Shown: positions 1-9,764, counted from the first letter of the stretch. The stretch: 64,000 bases of DNA from an uncultured Lentisphaeria bacterium (GCA_903863035.1 CAIPAT010000428.1:1-64000), one strand, 5' to 3'. Made by a program: numbers and translations. Notes: generated from the letters alone by a model not told the origin.

Positions 1-156
1 AAAATGGGCTGGCACTACAAAACTCAGAATAAAATTCTCTCATTGATAATAAAAGACTTACAGATTTTGAGAAAATGTGAAAATCAGATTTTGAGGTAGA
101 AAAAAATCTTCGCACTTTTTAGTCCGCGGAAGTTGGGCTAACTATTCATCTTGTAC

Positions 157-927
157 TCAAAAAGCCGCATATTCAAGAAATAGTTTGCGATATAGCTGAT
201 AGTTGGACAGCGAACATTCCTGAGGCGTCTGGTGATCCACGGTCAGCAGATAGCCGCCAGACTTGATTACAGGCAGCAGGCGCTCGAATTCCAGACGCAC
301 TCCTGCTTCACCTGAGTGCATGGTGGTCTTATCAAATCCGCCAAGCAGCAGAATGTCCGGATACTGCTGACTGATTTTTACCACATCCACTTCCGCCATA
401 CGTTCCAATGGACCCAAACCTTCCGCGCCAACTTCATAAAGCCATGGAATTACCTGCGTAATATCGCCATCCGAATCCATCATCGGATGTACGCCGTAAG
501 ATTTTAACAATTTGGTCAACACTTTATAGTACGGAGCCATAACCCGGTCAAAGCTGGATTTTGACAGCATCGGGCCATGATTATAGGATAAATCTTCGGC
601 AATTAAAAGTATATCCGGCGTGACAATATCAAATAACTGCGGCAACACCCGCTGGTAATAGGCGAGTAAATCCGCATTGATTTCCTCAAGTAATTCCGGC
701 TGATCGTAAAAAGCGTATAGATGCGGTTCAATCCCGAGCAGTTTACGCGGCCCCCAGGTTTTAAACGTCGTGGTTGCCCCGGGTGAGAGCGCCACCGGAC
801 TCAATTCTATACCCCCTTGATCGCCGGAAATAGTGATGGCCGGGGCGACGAGATCCGCGTAGATTGCACCGCAAAAAAGAAGGAGCGTTAAACAAACTAA
901 GAACTGGATACTGTTTCGTTTCATCAT
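157..927 (-). CDS. Exported chimeric uroporphyrinogen-decarboxylase-like protein (C-terminal half only)
   Basis: The 256-residue product starts with a clear signal peptide (basic MMKR, hydrophobic stretch to about residue 22, AYA-like cleavage site near 24). About 28 low-complexity residues follow. From about residue 52 it resembles the C-terminal part of UroD/MtbA-type TIM barrels (AFYDQPELLEEI, an LGGFDKTT strand, a late VDHQTP). The N-terminal half of the barrel is missing, so the usual length of about 340 residues is not reached. UroD-family enzymes are cytoplasmic, so the signal peptide is anomalous. The N-terminus resembles those of the secreted enzymes upstream in the same operon (an AP-rich stretch after the signal). 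I infer an in-frame fusion by deletion, probably without UroD activity. It is the last gene of the glycosidase operon, 110 bp after the GH1-like gene. Confidence 0.6.
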   Translation of the reverse strand: MMKRNSIQFLVCLTLLLFCGAIYADLVAPAITISGDQGGIELSPVALSPGATTTFKTWGPRKLLGIEPHLYAFYDQPELLEEINADLLAYYQRVLPQLFDIVTPDILLIAEDLSYNHGPMLSKSSFDRVMAPYYKVLTKLLKSYGVHPMMDSDGDITQVIPWLYEVGAEGLGPLERMAEVDVVKISQQYPDILLLGGFDKTTMHSGEAGVRLEFERLLPVIKSGGYLLTVDHQTPQECSLSNYQLYRKLFLEYAAF

Positions 928-1037
928 GTTGGTTCACTATATTTATGTTGTTAGTTATTCGACTGATTACAGGAACGTTCTGCCAATTACAGTTTTAGAT
1001 TTATTTTAATGTTATTTTTTTACATCTCTAAGTATGA

Positions 1038-2363
1038 TTATTTTAATAAATTCATACAGCAAACAGGTCCGTCCGGATATTTTTTAATGATATTCCGGTA
1101 GGCATTGATACTTGCAGTAGGCACACGTTTCAGCGTACCATCGAATTCCTCTTCTATCAGATACAAACCATTGTTCCAACCGCACCGGCGGATAGACTCA
1201 AATACAGTTCTCGTATCCTCGCGATACTGCCATAACAGTACTTCAAATAGCGGCCACCAGTTCACGCCGGTTACATCAATTCCATGATCCCGCAATGTAT
1301 TGATTCCATCTACAACGGCATTCATCCATTTGACTTTCTGGGCGTCGTCATTGCCGCCGCTGGTTTCCATCAGGTAAATTGGACGATTCACAAGCTTGGC
1401 ATAGCTGGATATCTGAGTTACCATTTCCAGAATTGAATGGTCAATTGTTTCCTTACTGCCATTGCCCGGTTCTTCAAAGCAGGCGGGATAATAAAAAACT
1501 CCCAGCACATCAGGCAACTGGGCATGTTCACAGAACCAGGCAAGAGAGTTTTCACTCTCGCCGCCACGAATCAATCCGCGTCCGAGCGGGCTTTCTACCG
1601 TGACTTTGCCATAAGCCAAATTGCAGGGGAACTGCATCACTTGCAAGTCAAACTCCTCGCGCTCTCCGTTTGCTATCTTGATGCATAAATCTTGCTCTAC
1701 TTCTGATGGCGGCATTGGAGAGCGGCCATCAGCAGAAATGATTATGCAGTCAGGGAGTTCGGAGCGCAAAGCCTGCGAGACCAGCACCATTCCGCGGGCC
1801 ACATTCACGCCGACTTTGAGCCAGCCATCAACTCCGATAAGATACGGCGGCCAAATTGCCGCATATCCGCCCCAAACGACATTTTGATGAGGTTCGTTGT
1901 GAGGAGTATAGTGATTGACAAGACCTTTGAACTGACGGGCAAAAGCGGCAGCATATTCAGCGAACCTTTGGGGATAGTCGTGATTCAATGTGCTGTTTTG
2001 CATCCACACCGGAGTTCCATAGTGCATAAGGTCGATAATCGGCGTAATCTGCAATTTGTTGACAAGATAATCAAGCGACTTGGATATCCAGTTCCAGTCA
2101 TAGACGCCAGGTTTAGGGTTTGCCCGGTACCAGGGAACAGTATACCGGATTGCATTAACCCCAAGAGCAGCGGCACGATCCAGATCTTCACGCCACATGG
2201 TATAATGCTGCATTAACAAATAGGTATCCAGCAACCGTTTGGGTTGCCGGTTTGCCTTAAAATCGTGCGAAATAGATATCTGCGGTGCCAGACGTTGTTC
2301 ATCATGTTCGGCCATCCAGCAATCCTCAATACCGACGCCCCAGTAGAATGATGGTTTTTTCAT
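1038..2363 (-). CDS. Family 1-like glycoside hydrolase (beta-glycosidase, clan GH-A)
   Basis: A 441-residue (beta/alpha)8 glycosidase without a signal peptide, so probably cytoplasmic. The GH1-type acid/base motif HNEP gives Glu near 157. A putative nucleophile Glu lies in YLMETSGG near 333, in place of the usual TENG. The N-terminal FYWGVGIEDCWMAE and the VNAIRYTVPWYR strand also fit GH1 or closely related retaining GH-A enzymes. The start is set at the ATG at 2363; a GTG five codons upstream is possible but has no better ribosome site. It lies 24 bp after the GH127-like gene (9 bp if the GTG is used), in an operon of glycan-degrading enzymes. Substrate is unknown; a beta-glucoside or beta-galactoside released by the secreted enzymes is likely. 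Confidence 0.75.
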   Translation of the reverse strand: MKKPSFYWGVGIEDCWMAEHDEQRLAPQISISHDFKANRQPKRLLDTYLLMQHYTMWREDLDRAAALGVNAIRYTVPWYRANPKPGVYDWNWISKSLDYLVNKLQITPIIDLMHYGTPVWMQNSTLNHDYPQRFAEYAAAFARQFKGLVNHYTPHNEPHQNVVWGGYAAIWPPYLIGVDGWLKVGVNVARGMVLVSQALRSELPDCIIISADGRSPMPPSEVEQDLCIKIANGEREEFDLQVMQFPCNLAYGKVTVESPLGRGLIRGGESENSLAWFCEHAQLPDVLGVFYYPACFEEPGNGSKETIDHSILEMVTQISSYAKLVNRPIYLMETSGGNDDAQKVKWMNAVVDGINTLRDHGIDVTGVNWWPLFEVLLWQYREDTRTVFESIRRCGWNNGLYLIEEEFDGTLKRVPTASINAYRNIIKKYPDGPVCCMNLLK

Positions 2364-2387
2364 TTTTATATATCTCACAAATTATAT

Positions 2388-4811
2388 TTACTGTATCTTT
2401 TCATAGTTGTCCACGGGGGCACTCCGGCGCGGATTTGTTCTGGAAAATTCTGCGTCCGGACATATAAAACCAACTGGCACCCATGACTGATAATAATTTC
2501 CGGTACCGCCTGCGCTGGAAAAGTCGCAGTAGCGTACCGGATTGCCATCCACATCTTTGCCTTCTACCAATACTAAAGGATTATCAGAGGGAACTTTATC
2601 CCATTCAGGAACTATTTCCAGTTCTGGTTTAATAAGAACAGGGATGTTATATGGAGTATAGTCAGACTCATTGAAACGGGCATCATAGGCAAGAAGCACG
2701 GGCCCGCGGTATATTGATACATAATTCTTAAATGCTGTCTTTGTTCCCGCCTCTTTAGGCATAAACGCCCCTTTGGCTATTGTCAAACTCCAGCCGAACG
2801 CTCCTGCCGTAATCCGGAAGCCGACTAGATTCAGACCGGCTTTCAAAGAAATCACCAGAGAAAATTGCCGTTGTTTAACGCCGAAAAATTCCGCCACCTT
2901 TTCCCCGTTTACCAAACAGGTGGTCCAGTAATCACAACCCAGCATTAATGGAATGTCTCCATCAGCAGGAACATCAATTTCAGTAAAGCACCACGCTGCG
3001 GCATGAGCACCAGCGTTGCCAAAGATATTTTTGAATTCTATCACCCCCAGCGCACTGGTACAATGCAGCGGCTGCGCCTGGCATGATCCGATAATCTCTG
3101 CCATAGTCTTTGCGTTATCAAGCTGTAAATCACCAGGAGAAAGCCCTGCTGGCGACCAGCCTCTATTCTTAACCGGACCGCCCAGCACCCATTCAGTTTC
3201 CCAATCGTTACTTTCAATATATTGAAAAGTTGGCGGATGCTGCCAGAACTGAAGATGGAAATCCATTTCCATTCGGATAGTATCTCCGGTTGTCCATTGT
3301 CGAGCCATCCTGAAATATTCCCCGCTTTTTACATTTTCCTGCCACTCGCGATTTACTTGGATTCTGGTATTGCTGCTCCAATATGGAATACGCAGTGCTA
3401 TGGTAAACGTCTCTGCCTGTTCAGTGGAAATAGAAAGATTGATTATGCCATTCCGCGGATAGTCAGTCTCCTGAATGATGCTGACCATATTGCCTGAAGG
3501 AAGAGACGTCTTAATAGTTCCTGCCCCATAATAGTTGAGCACCAGTCCGTTCCCGGTAAGCAACAATCCCCATTCGCAGAGGAGACCAAGGGCGCGAGGC
3601 CCGGTTGCCGAGCAGCAGCTTAGTTCATTTCCTCCGGGGCGGGCTTGAAAAGCGGTTTCGTCATTCGGACTCGCTATTCTCGTACCGTCCATCGGTGTGT
3701 TATAGGTCACCCAGCAACCTGATGCGCTTATCAGGCCGAGTCCGCTGTTAAGCATGGACAGCTCCAGTTCGTCGGCGACGACAGAATTTCCTGTCAGCCG
3801 CAACATCTCTACTGACATCGTCATCCAGGTCACCGTGCAGCAGGTCTCAATCGATCCGACAGCAAATGGATCTCCTGTAGCCTGTTCCCCTGATGTAAAG
3901 CCGCCATTGTTGTGACGGTCGCCTTTGAGCATACTCCACCAGAGCGCTTCAAAAGCCATCCGGCAGGAGCAGTCACCGGTAAGATAATATAGCTCGACGA
4001 GCCCCATAATCGGATTAAGGCTTTCCCAGCGCGGTTTCGGAGTCTGATAGAACTCTTTCCCGGCAAGCGGTGCATGCATATAATCACCCGCCAAAGGTTT
4101 GCCATCAGCATCCTGAGCAGCGAATTCGCCAAGAATCTGTTTTGCCAGTGACAGATACCTTGGTTCGCCGGTCTTCCGGTAAAGCAGGCAAAGGGAATGG
4201 ATTGGAGCCAGATTCATTTCCGTGCTTCCTGTATCAACTAATCGCTTTTTATTTTCGCCCAGGAATATATTGCAGAATAGGTCGGCAATCTTGATCGCGG
4301 CATGTAATGTCTTATCATCGTCAGAGACTTCGCTCCAGAAAAGCAAGCCGATCATTATGTAGTAATGTGCGAAACAATCCCATGTTGAGTTAATATTTTG
4401 AGATTGAGGAGTGACACGCGAGTTGGGCGGACGATTATTCACAAGACGAAACTCTTTTGGCCAGCAGCCAAGGTATCCATCAATATCCTGACAGGCACAA
4501 AGTTCCTTGACAAACCGTTCAAGATGCGAGCGAAGTCTGCTATCACCGGTTAGCCGGAGGATCTGCACCGCATATGTCAAATATCCCCCGGCGTAAAATC
4601 CGGACCATGCGTTCCAAACCAGGTAAGGTTTGCGGTCGCGATCCCGGAACATGGCAAGCATCGCCGGATTGGCGGCAGGCGCTGGAATGATCCACTGTTC
4701 AGTTACAGCCGCTAGTCTCCGCCCGATCTCGCCGCCCAGCTTGAAGTCAGTATGAAGCGAAGCGGTCATGACCGGTTGATTTTGTTCTTGATTGCCACAG
4801 TTTTGTATCAT
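2388..4811 (-). CDS. Beta-L-arabinofuranosidase-like protein, GH127/DUF1680 family
   Basis: An 807-residue protein with an (alpha/alpha)6 barrel followed by beta domains, as in GH127 HypBA1. Family motifs are visible: SGFYAGGYLTYA (about 70-81), GGFTSGEQ with Glu near 309, ETCCTVTWM (about 322-330) and ELSCCSATGPR with the Cys pair at 399-400. In HypBA1 equivalent Cys residues form the nucleophile and Zn site together with a Glu; all appear to be kept here. No signal peptide is seen, so a cytoplasmic exo-acting enzyme is likely. An AAGGAT site precedes the ATG. It lies third in the operon, 73 bp after the secreted GH-A enzyme. The exact sugar is not certain, since GH127 relatives include other specificities. 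Confidence 0.88.
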   Translation of the reverse strand: MIQNCGNQEQNQPVMTASLHTDFKLGGEIGRRLAAVTEQWIIPAPAANPAMLAMFRDRDRKPYLVWNAWSGFYAGGYLTYAVQILRLTGDSRLRSHLERFVKELCACQDIDGYLGCWPKEFRLVNNRPPNSRVTPQSQNINSTWDCFAHYYIMIGLLFWSEVSDDDKTLHAAIKIADLFCNIFLGENKKRLVDTGSTEMNLAPIHSLCLLYRKTGEPRYLSLAKQILGEFAAQDADGKPLAGDYMHAPLAGKEFYQTPKPRWESLNPIMGLVELYYLTGDCSCRMAFEALWWSMLKGDRHNNGGFTSGEQATGDPFAVGSIETCCTVTWMTMSVEMLRLTGNSVVADELELSMLNSGLGLISASGCWVTYNTPMDGTRIASPNDETAFQARPGGNELSCCSATGPRALGLLCEWGLLLTGNGLVLNYYGAGTIKTSLPSGNMVSIIQETDYPRNGIINLSISTEQAETFTIALRIPYWSSNTRIQVNREWQENVKSGEYFRMARQWTTGDTIRMEMDFHLQFWQHPPTFQYIESNDWETEWVLGGPVKNRGWSPAGLSPGDLQLDNAKTMAEIIGSCQAQPLHCTSALGVIEFKNIFGNAGAHAAAWCFTEIDVPADGDIPLMLGCDYWTTCLVNGEKVAEFFGVKQRQFSLVISLKAGLNLVGFRITAGAFGWSLTIAKGAFMPKEAGTKTAFKNYVSIYRGPVLLAYDARFNESDYTPYNIPVLIKPELEIVPEWDKVPSDNPLVLVEGKDVDGNPVRYCDFSSAGGTGNYYQSWVPVGFICPDAEFSRTNPRRSAPVDNYEKIQ

Positions 4812-4884
4812 CTTATTATCCTTTAAACGCCGCTGGACTTATTTTTGTTAATTCGGAATATTTTCAATAATGTTTTATTAAATA

Positions 4885-7227
4885 TTATTCCGCAACCAGT
4901 TCAAAAAACGGGGTATTGCCATTTTTAAGTGCTGCGGTGTCAATAGTTATTTTCAGCACATCGCCATCAGCAGTAACCGGCAGTTTATCCCGGCGCGTGC
5001 CATCAATCCGCAGGGCATACAGCGCCATTTTTGCAGCGTTCCTGCATTTCAACGTGGCATTCAGTTTGCCCGCACGTAAAAGCACCGGTAATTTTCCCGG
5101 CTTGAATTTGATTGTCCTGTCCCCGGAAAGTTCCATGCCGGTAAATGCCATTTCCGTGTTATAGATTAGCACCATGCGCGAAGAAGACGGCAGCGGCTGA
5201 TTGTCAATGGCGCAGACAGTAACAGCGGCTGGGACGGTTGACGACTCCACGCGGAGCAGGGAAAGCGTTTCCGCTTTGTTCGCCTCCAGCGATACGCCTT
5301 CGGTTTTCGGGGTAATAACTTTGATAAGGTTCTCTTTGGAACGCATTGTAATCTCGCCGGTTTCGTTTTGAAATACTCCTGCATCGGGATCGCTCAGATT
5401 AGATGCCGGCAGTATTCCTTTAGTCTTCAGGTCCGAAACAAATTTATGGAGTGAAAATTTGGTATTTTTTGATTCAATGACGCTGGCCGCCCAGTCCCCG
5501 CCGGCTATTTCCGCGCCGCTTTCCGGCAGGATGGCGAGATCAGGCCGGGGAATAGCTGATTTGAGTGTGGGCGGTCTTTTTATATCAGGAAAGGTGAGAC
5601 TGAAACCGGTCATCAGACCGATCTTGTTTTGCTCACTGCTGACGGCTCTTACACCGTTATTATTACTCTTCAGGAAGGCAGATGGAATTTGCATCTGAAC
5701 CTGATGTGCCGTTTTACGGACATCGCCTCTTTTAAAGAGGCAGGCGGAAATAAATTCATTGGCGCGATTGACCGGATTACGGGCGATCAAGTCAACATAT
5801 TCTGTATTATTGACTTCCAGCGCAACGGCATCTTCATGTAAAAAGAGCGCGGAAAACCCCTGGAAGGCGGAATAAGCCGGAAAGACCAGGCCATTCTCAT
5901 GCTGATATTGATTCCAGAAAAAATGATTATATTCAGTCTGAAGTATCGGACGGTCGGCCAGGCGCGTCGAATTAGCACTTCGCCAGTAACCTGCGGCCTG
6001 CCCGACTGAACTTGCCTGGGTCATTTTTGAAGCGTTTTGACCAGCATCAGACGGGTGGCCAAAGTATGAGTGACTGCCGGCAATGTCAGAATATTCCCAC
6101 CTGATGGCGTTGTCAATCGCTTCATAAGACAAATCTATTCCGCTGGTCAGTCCTTTGTAGCCGGTATTCCGCACGATATTCTCGCACCATGCCATCTGGG
6201 TGGATATAAGTTCGTAAAAGAACAAACCGTAGTCATTGGCTTCCGGTTTTGACCCGTTGCGGGAACCTGGCAATTCTATTTTATCGAACTCGGCAACGTT
6301 CTGGCGGCCCCAGGCTTTGGCGAGTGACGCAGGTGCCTGGTATTTCTTCTGCAGCCAGTCGCGCCAGCATCTATTCAACAGTTCCCGGGTTTTGGGAAGA
6401 TACTTGGAAAATTCGCGGTATCTGATTATTTCCTGTTCGTTGTAAAAATTGACACAAACGATGGCCGGTTCATCCTTCCATGCGGTTTTTGTATAAGGAT
6501 TGACGTGGTTAAGCATTTTTTCGGCAAGCGTCTGCCACCGGGTTCTAGTTTCTGAATCGCCGAGGAACATCTTTAATTTCTCATCATTTTTATCGTTCCA
6601 AGCCTTTTTGCCATCGCCAATACCAAAGCGATATGCCGCGATGTCAAGATAAATATAAACACCGTTCGCTTTAAGCTCCGCAAAAAGCCGGTCAATATTG
6701 TCGAGTTTATCAGGATTAAATTCGCAATCTTTAGTTGATCCTTTCATGATATAACCGTCAAGTGCAAGCGGCCGGACTAAATCATAACCCTGCCGCTTGA
6801 TCAGTTCCGCCAGCTTGGCGAAACGCGACTGCACAACATTCTTATCCGGGTCATCCAGAAACTTGAAAGTGGAGAAAAAACCGTTATAGGCAAAAAAACG
6901 CAGCGGTACAGCCGGGGAATCTTCGAACACAAGTTCCCCGCTAGTGGAAACCGTAAGTCTGCCATGCTTGCCGGCGGGGCCGTTCTCTGAAATAGCTGTC
7001 AGATCAAGCGCGCTTCCTTTTTTCACCTGAATATCGGACATATCAACAATTTTCCATTCGGAATCCGCCTTAAAGACGATCCGGTTATTCCTGCCGGTAG
7101 TCGCTGCTGGATCAGAGTTTACTGCAGCAGTTACCGCAACAACCGGGGCGACAATTTCAGCACAAAGCGCCCCCCCTAAAAGAATGATGGTTAAACTGAA
7201 CAGATAACGCAGGCTTTTTCCTGTCAT
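4885..7227 (-). CDS. Secreted clan GH-A-like glycoside hydrolase, paralog B
   Basis: A 780-residue protein with a signal peptide (MTGKSLRYLF..., cleavage near 24). The start at 7227 is chosen because GAGG precedes it at good spacing and it aligns with its paralog; an ATG at 7260 overlapping the previous stop would add 11 residues. After a short beta region comes a TIM barrel whose candidate catalytic Glu are in FYNEQE (Glu 264) and LQTEYNHFFWNQYQ (Glu 432), placed as in GH-A enzymes such as GH42. A C-terminal beta-sandwich ends in TPFFELVAE. It is a tandem copy of the preceding gene; the last 47 residues are identical between the two. I cannot assign a numbered CAZy family. It probably acts outside the inner membrane on an oligosaccharide. 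Confidence 0.72.
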   Translation of the reverse strand: MTGKSLRYLFSLTIILLGGALCAEIVAPVVAVTAAVNSDPAATTGRNNRIVFKADSEWKIVDMSDIQVKKGSALDLTAISENGPAGKHGRLTVSTSGELVFEDSPAVPLRFFAYNGFFSTFKFLDDPDKNVVQSRFAKLAELIKRQGYDLVRPLALDGYIMKGSTKDCEFNPDKLDNIDRLFAELKANGVYIYLDIAAYRFGIGDGKKAWNDKNDEKLKMFLGDSETRTRWQTLAEKMLNHVNPYTKTAWKDEPAIVCVNFYNEQEIIRYREFSKYLPKTRELLNRCWRDWLQKKYQAPASLAKAWGRQNVAEFDKIELPGSRNGSKPEANDYGLFFYELISTQMAWCENIVRNTGYKGLTSGIDLSYEAIDNAIRWEYSDIAGSHSYFGHPSDAGQNASKMTQASSVGQAAGYWRSANSTRLADRPILQTEYNHFFWNQYQHENGLVFPAYSAFQGFSALFLHEDAVALEVNNTEYVDLIARNPVNRANEFISACLFKRGDVRKTAHQVQMQIPSAFLKSNNNGVRAVSSEQNKIGLMTGFSLTFPDIKRPPTLKSAIPRPDLAILPESGAEIAGGDWAASVIESKNTKFSLHKFVSDLKTKGILPASNLSDPDAGVFQNETGEITMRSKENLIKVITPKTEGVSLEANKAETLSLLRVESSTVPAAVTVCAIDNQPLPSSSRMVLIYNTEMAFTGMELSGDRTIKFKPGKLPVLLRAGKLNATLKCRNAAKMALYALRIDGTRRDKLPVTADGDVLKITIDTAALKNGNTPFFELVAE

Positions 7228-7259
7228 CGGTTTTCCTCGTTTAAATATTATTTTAAGCA

Positions 7260-9644
7260 TTATTCCGCAACCAGTTCAAAAAATGGGGTATTGCCATTTT
7301 TAAGTGCTGCGGTGTCAATAGTTATTTTCAGCACATCGCCGTCAGCAGTAACCGGCAGTTTATCCCGGCGCGTGCCATCAATCCGCAGGGCATACAGCGC
7401 CATTTTTGCCGGATTTTTACATTTCAGCGTGATATTTAATTTTCCGGTACGCATCAGTATCGGCATTTTACCCATATTATACATGGTATTGAACATGGAG
7501 CTATCTATTGCTGAAGTTTCCATTCCGGTAAATGCCATTGCTGTATTATAGACCAATACAATGCGGGAAGCTTGCGCCAATGGATTACCATCAATAGCAA
7601 CTGCAGCAATTGCTGCAGGAACGCTTGAACGTTCAACACTTAAACTGCCAAGCGATTCAGCCTTGTCCGCCAGTAGTGACACTCCTTCGGTTTTTGGTGT
7701 TATTATCTTAATAAGCTTTTCTCCTGTGCGCATGGTAATCTCGCCAGTTTCGCTTTGAAAAACGCCGCGTTCGGGGTTGCTTTGATTTGTTGCCGGAAGA
7801 ATTCCTTTTGACTTTAATTTTACCACAAAATCTTTTATTGAAAAGGATGAATTCTTTGATTCTGAAACGCTGGTTGTCCACTCGCCATCCACGGTTTCCC
7901 CGCCGCTATCCGGCAGTATGACGATATCGGCGGGGGATATATTAACATTGCCTGCCTTGCGACCATGTATTTGCGGGAATGCCACGGCGAATCCGGTCAT
8001 GAGCGCAATCTTATCCTGCTCAGTATTTGCCGCCTTGCGACTATTGCCGTTGGCATTTAAATAGTTATTCGGTATTTGCAATTCCACCCGGCGTGATGCC
8101 TCTTTCACGTCACCTCTTCTGAATAGACAGGCGGAGAGAAAATCATTGGCGCGTGCGACCGGATTGCGCGCACTCCAGTCTGCGTAGATATGGTCTAAGT
8201 CGCAAACTTCCAAAGCCACCGGGTCTTCATGGACAAACATCCCGGAAAACCCCTGAAGCGCGGAATATGGTGCAAAAACTAGCCCTTCTTCATGCTGATA
8301 TTGATTCCAGAAAAAATGATGTGTTTCGGTAACCATAAGCGGGCGGTTAGCGTGGCGCGTGGCGTTGCCGGCACGCCAGTAATTTGCGGCTTGTTCGGTA
8401 GTTCCACCCTGATAGCATTTTGAACCGGGGAAAGGACCGCTAAGCGTTGACCCGCCGGTGTAACAATTTATGATGGATAGTTCTGTATTCTCCCATCTTG
8501 CCACGCTGTCAGTTAATTTTTTTGAAAAATTAAACTGGGCAATAATTCCTTTGTATCCGGAATCCCGGACAATGGCTTCGCACCACTTCACTTCATCCCG
8601 TGCGAGATCGTTGAAAAAGAGACTGAAGTCAGCCATTTTGGGTCCGGTATCCTTATCATCTTTGGGAAGTTCCAATTTTGCAAAAACACCGTGGGAATTA
8701 AGACTGTTATCGCACCATTTTAACGACAATGCCGCGACGTTTTTATATTTTTTCAGCAGCCATTCACGCCACTTTGCGGCAGCAAGATCGCGGGTGTCTT
8801 GCGACAAACGCGCAATCGGTGCTGGAGAACTGTAAATATCCTGCTCATTATAGAATTCGACAACGGCAATAGCCGGATCATCTTTCCAGGCAATGCCGGT
8901 ATACGGGTTGACATGATTGAGTTGTTTTTCGACAAAGGTTTTCCAGCGTGCTCTGGTCTCGGGATCACCGAGATACAATTTAAGTTTATTGTCGTTCCGG
9001 TCATTCCAGGCCTTGCTACCGTCAGAGCGTCCGTTACGATAGGCTGAAATAGTCAGATAGGTATAAACACCATTGGCTTTAAGTTCAGCAATCAGGCGGT
9101 CAACATTGTCAATTCTAACCGGGTCTAATTCACAATCCTTTGCGGGGCTGCTCATATAAGCTTCAAGCGCCAGCGGGCGAACGATATCATAGCCCTGCCG
9201 CTTGACAAGTTGCGCAAATGCGGCAATCTTCTGTCCTAATATTTTCTTGTCACGTTCATTCGGATCCGGTTTCCAAAAATATTTTGAGGTAATCCACATG
9301 CCATTCCAGCCATAAAAGCGTCTGGGCACATCTGGCGAATCCTCAAACGCCAGTTTGGCATTTTTAGAGATAATCAGTCTGCCATGCTTGCCGGCAGGAC
9401 CAGATTCAGAAATGGCTGAAAGGTCAAGCGCACTGCCCGCTTTAACCTGAACATCAGACATATCAACCACTTTCCATTCGGAATTCTCGTTAAAAACGAT
9501 CCGGTTATTCCTGCCGGTAGTCGCTGCTGGATCAGAGTTTACTGCAGCAGAGACCGCAGCGGCCGGGGCGACCTGAGCACTAAGCGCACCTCCGGAAATA
9601 ATGATTATTAAACTGAATAGATAACGTATGCGGTTTCCTGTCAT
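7260..9644 (-). CDS. Secreted clan GH-A-like glycoside hydrolase, paralog A
   Basis: A 794-residue protein and first gene of the operon. The signal peptide runs to about residue 23 (MTGNRIRYLFSLIIII, SA-Q). The motif KRQGYDIVRPLALEAY marks the early barrel. Candidate acid/base is Glu 267 (EFYNEQD) and candidate nucleophile Glu 440 (MVTETHHFFWNQYQ). Both sit in barrel-strand contexts like those of GH42/GH5-type retaining enzymes. AAGGA lies 7 bp before the ATG. Its TAA overlaps an ATG (TAATG) leading toward paralog B, so the pair is probably co-translated. The AraC gene at 9786 is divergent and probably controls it. The CAZy family is not recognised. Confidence 0.72.
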   Translation of the reverse strand: MTGNRIRYLFSLIIIISGGALSAQVAPAAAVSAAVNSDPAATTGRNNRIVFNENSEWKVVDMSDVQVKAGSALDLSAISESGPAGKHGRLIISKNAKLAFEDSPDVPRRFYGWNGMWITSKYFWKPDPNERDKKILGQKIAAFAQLVKRQGYDIVRPLALEAYMSSPAKDCELDPVRIDNVDRLIAELKANGVYTYLTISAYRNGRSDGSKAWNDRNDNKLKLYLGDPETRARWKTFVEKQLNHVNPYTGIAWKDDPAIAVVEFYNEQDIYSSPAPIARLSQDTRDLAAAKWREWLLKKYKNVAALSLKWCDNSLNSHGVFAKLELPKDDKDTGPKMADFSLFFNDLARDEVKWCEAIVRDSGYKGIIAQFNFSKKLTDSVARWENTELSIINCYTGGSTLSGPFPGSKCYQGGTTEQAANYWRAGNATRHANRPLMVTETHHFFWNQYQHEEGLVFAPYSALQGFSGMFVHEDPVALEVCDLDHIYADWSARNPVARANDFLSACLFRRGDVKEASRRVELQIPNNYLNANGNSRKAANTEQDKIALMTGFAVAFPQIHGRKAGNVNISPADIVILPDSGGETVDGEWTTSVSESKNSSFSIKDFVVKLKSKGILPATNQSNPERGVFQSETGEITMRTGEKLIKIITPKTEGVSLLADKAESLGSLSVERSSVPAAIAAVAIDGNPLAQASRIVLVYNTAMAFTGMETSAIDSSMFNTMYNMGKMPILMRTGKLNITLKCKNPAKMALYALRIDGTRRDKLPVTADGDVLKITIDTAALKNGNTPFFELVAE

Positions 9645-9733
9645 TGGAGTTCCTTTATTATATGCTTTATTGACGATAGTGACATTGCTCTATTTGATTA
9701 TTATATCCTGAAATTTAATAATGGAAATGGATT

Positions 9734-9764
9734 TTAATCCAATATTTGTGTATATTAATCCAAT
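9734..9764. promoter_or_regulatory. Candidate AraC-family operator, two direct repeats with 21-bp period
   Basis: In the divergent region between the glycosidase operon and the AraC gene, TTAATCCAAT occurs at 9734-9743 and again at 9755-9764, a 21-bp period (two helical turns). This is typical of tandem half-sites bound by AraC-family proteins. An inverted AATCCAT (read on the minus strand) abuts at 9727-9733. The core AATCCA recurs with the same 21-bp spacing beside the second AraC gene at 50088. Binding is inferred from spacing only. Confidence 0.5.

Noticed and set aside
1-156. Window start before the UroD chimera
   Set aside because: AT-rich sequence with short similar segments (cagattttgag) but no gene or site that can be supported.
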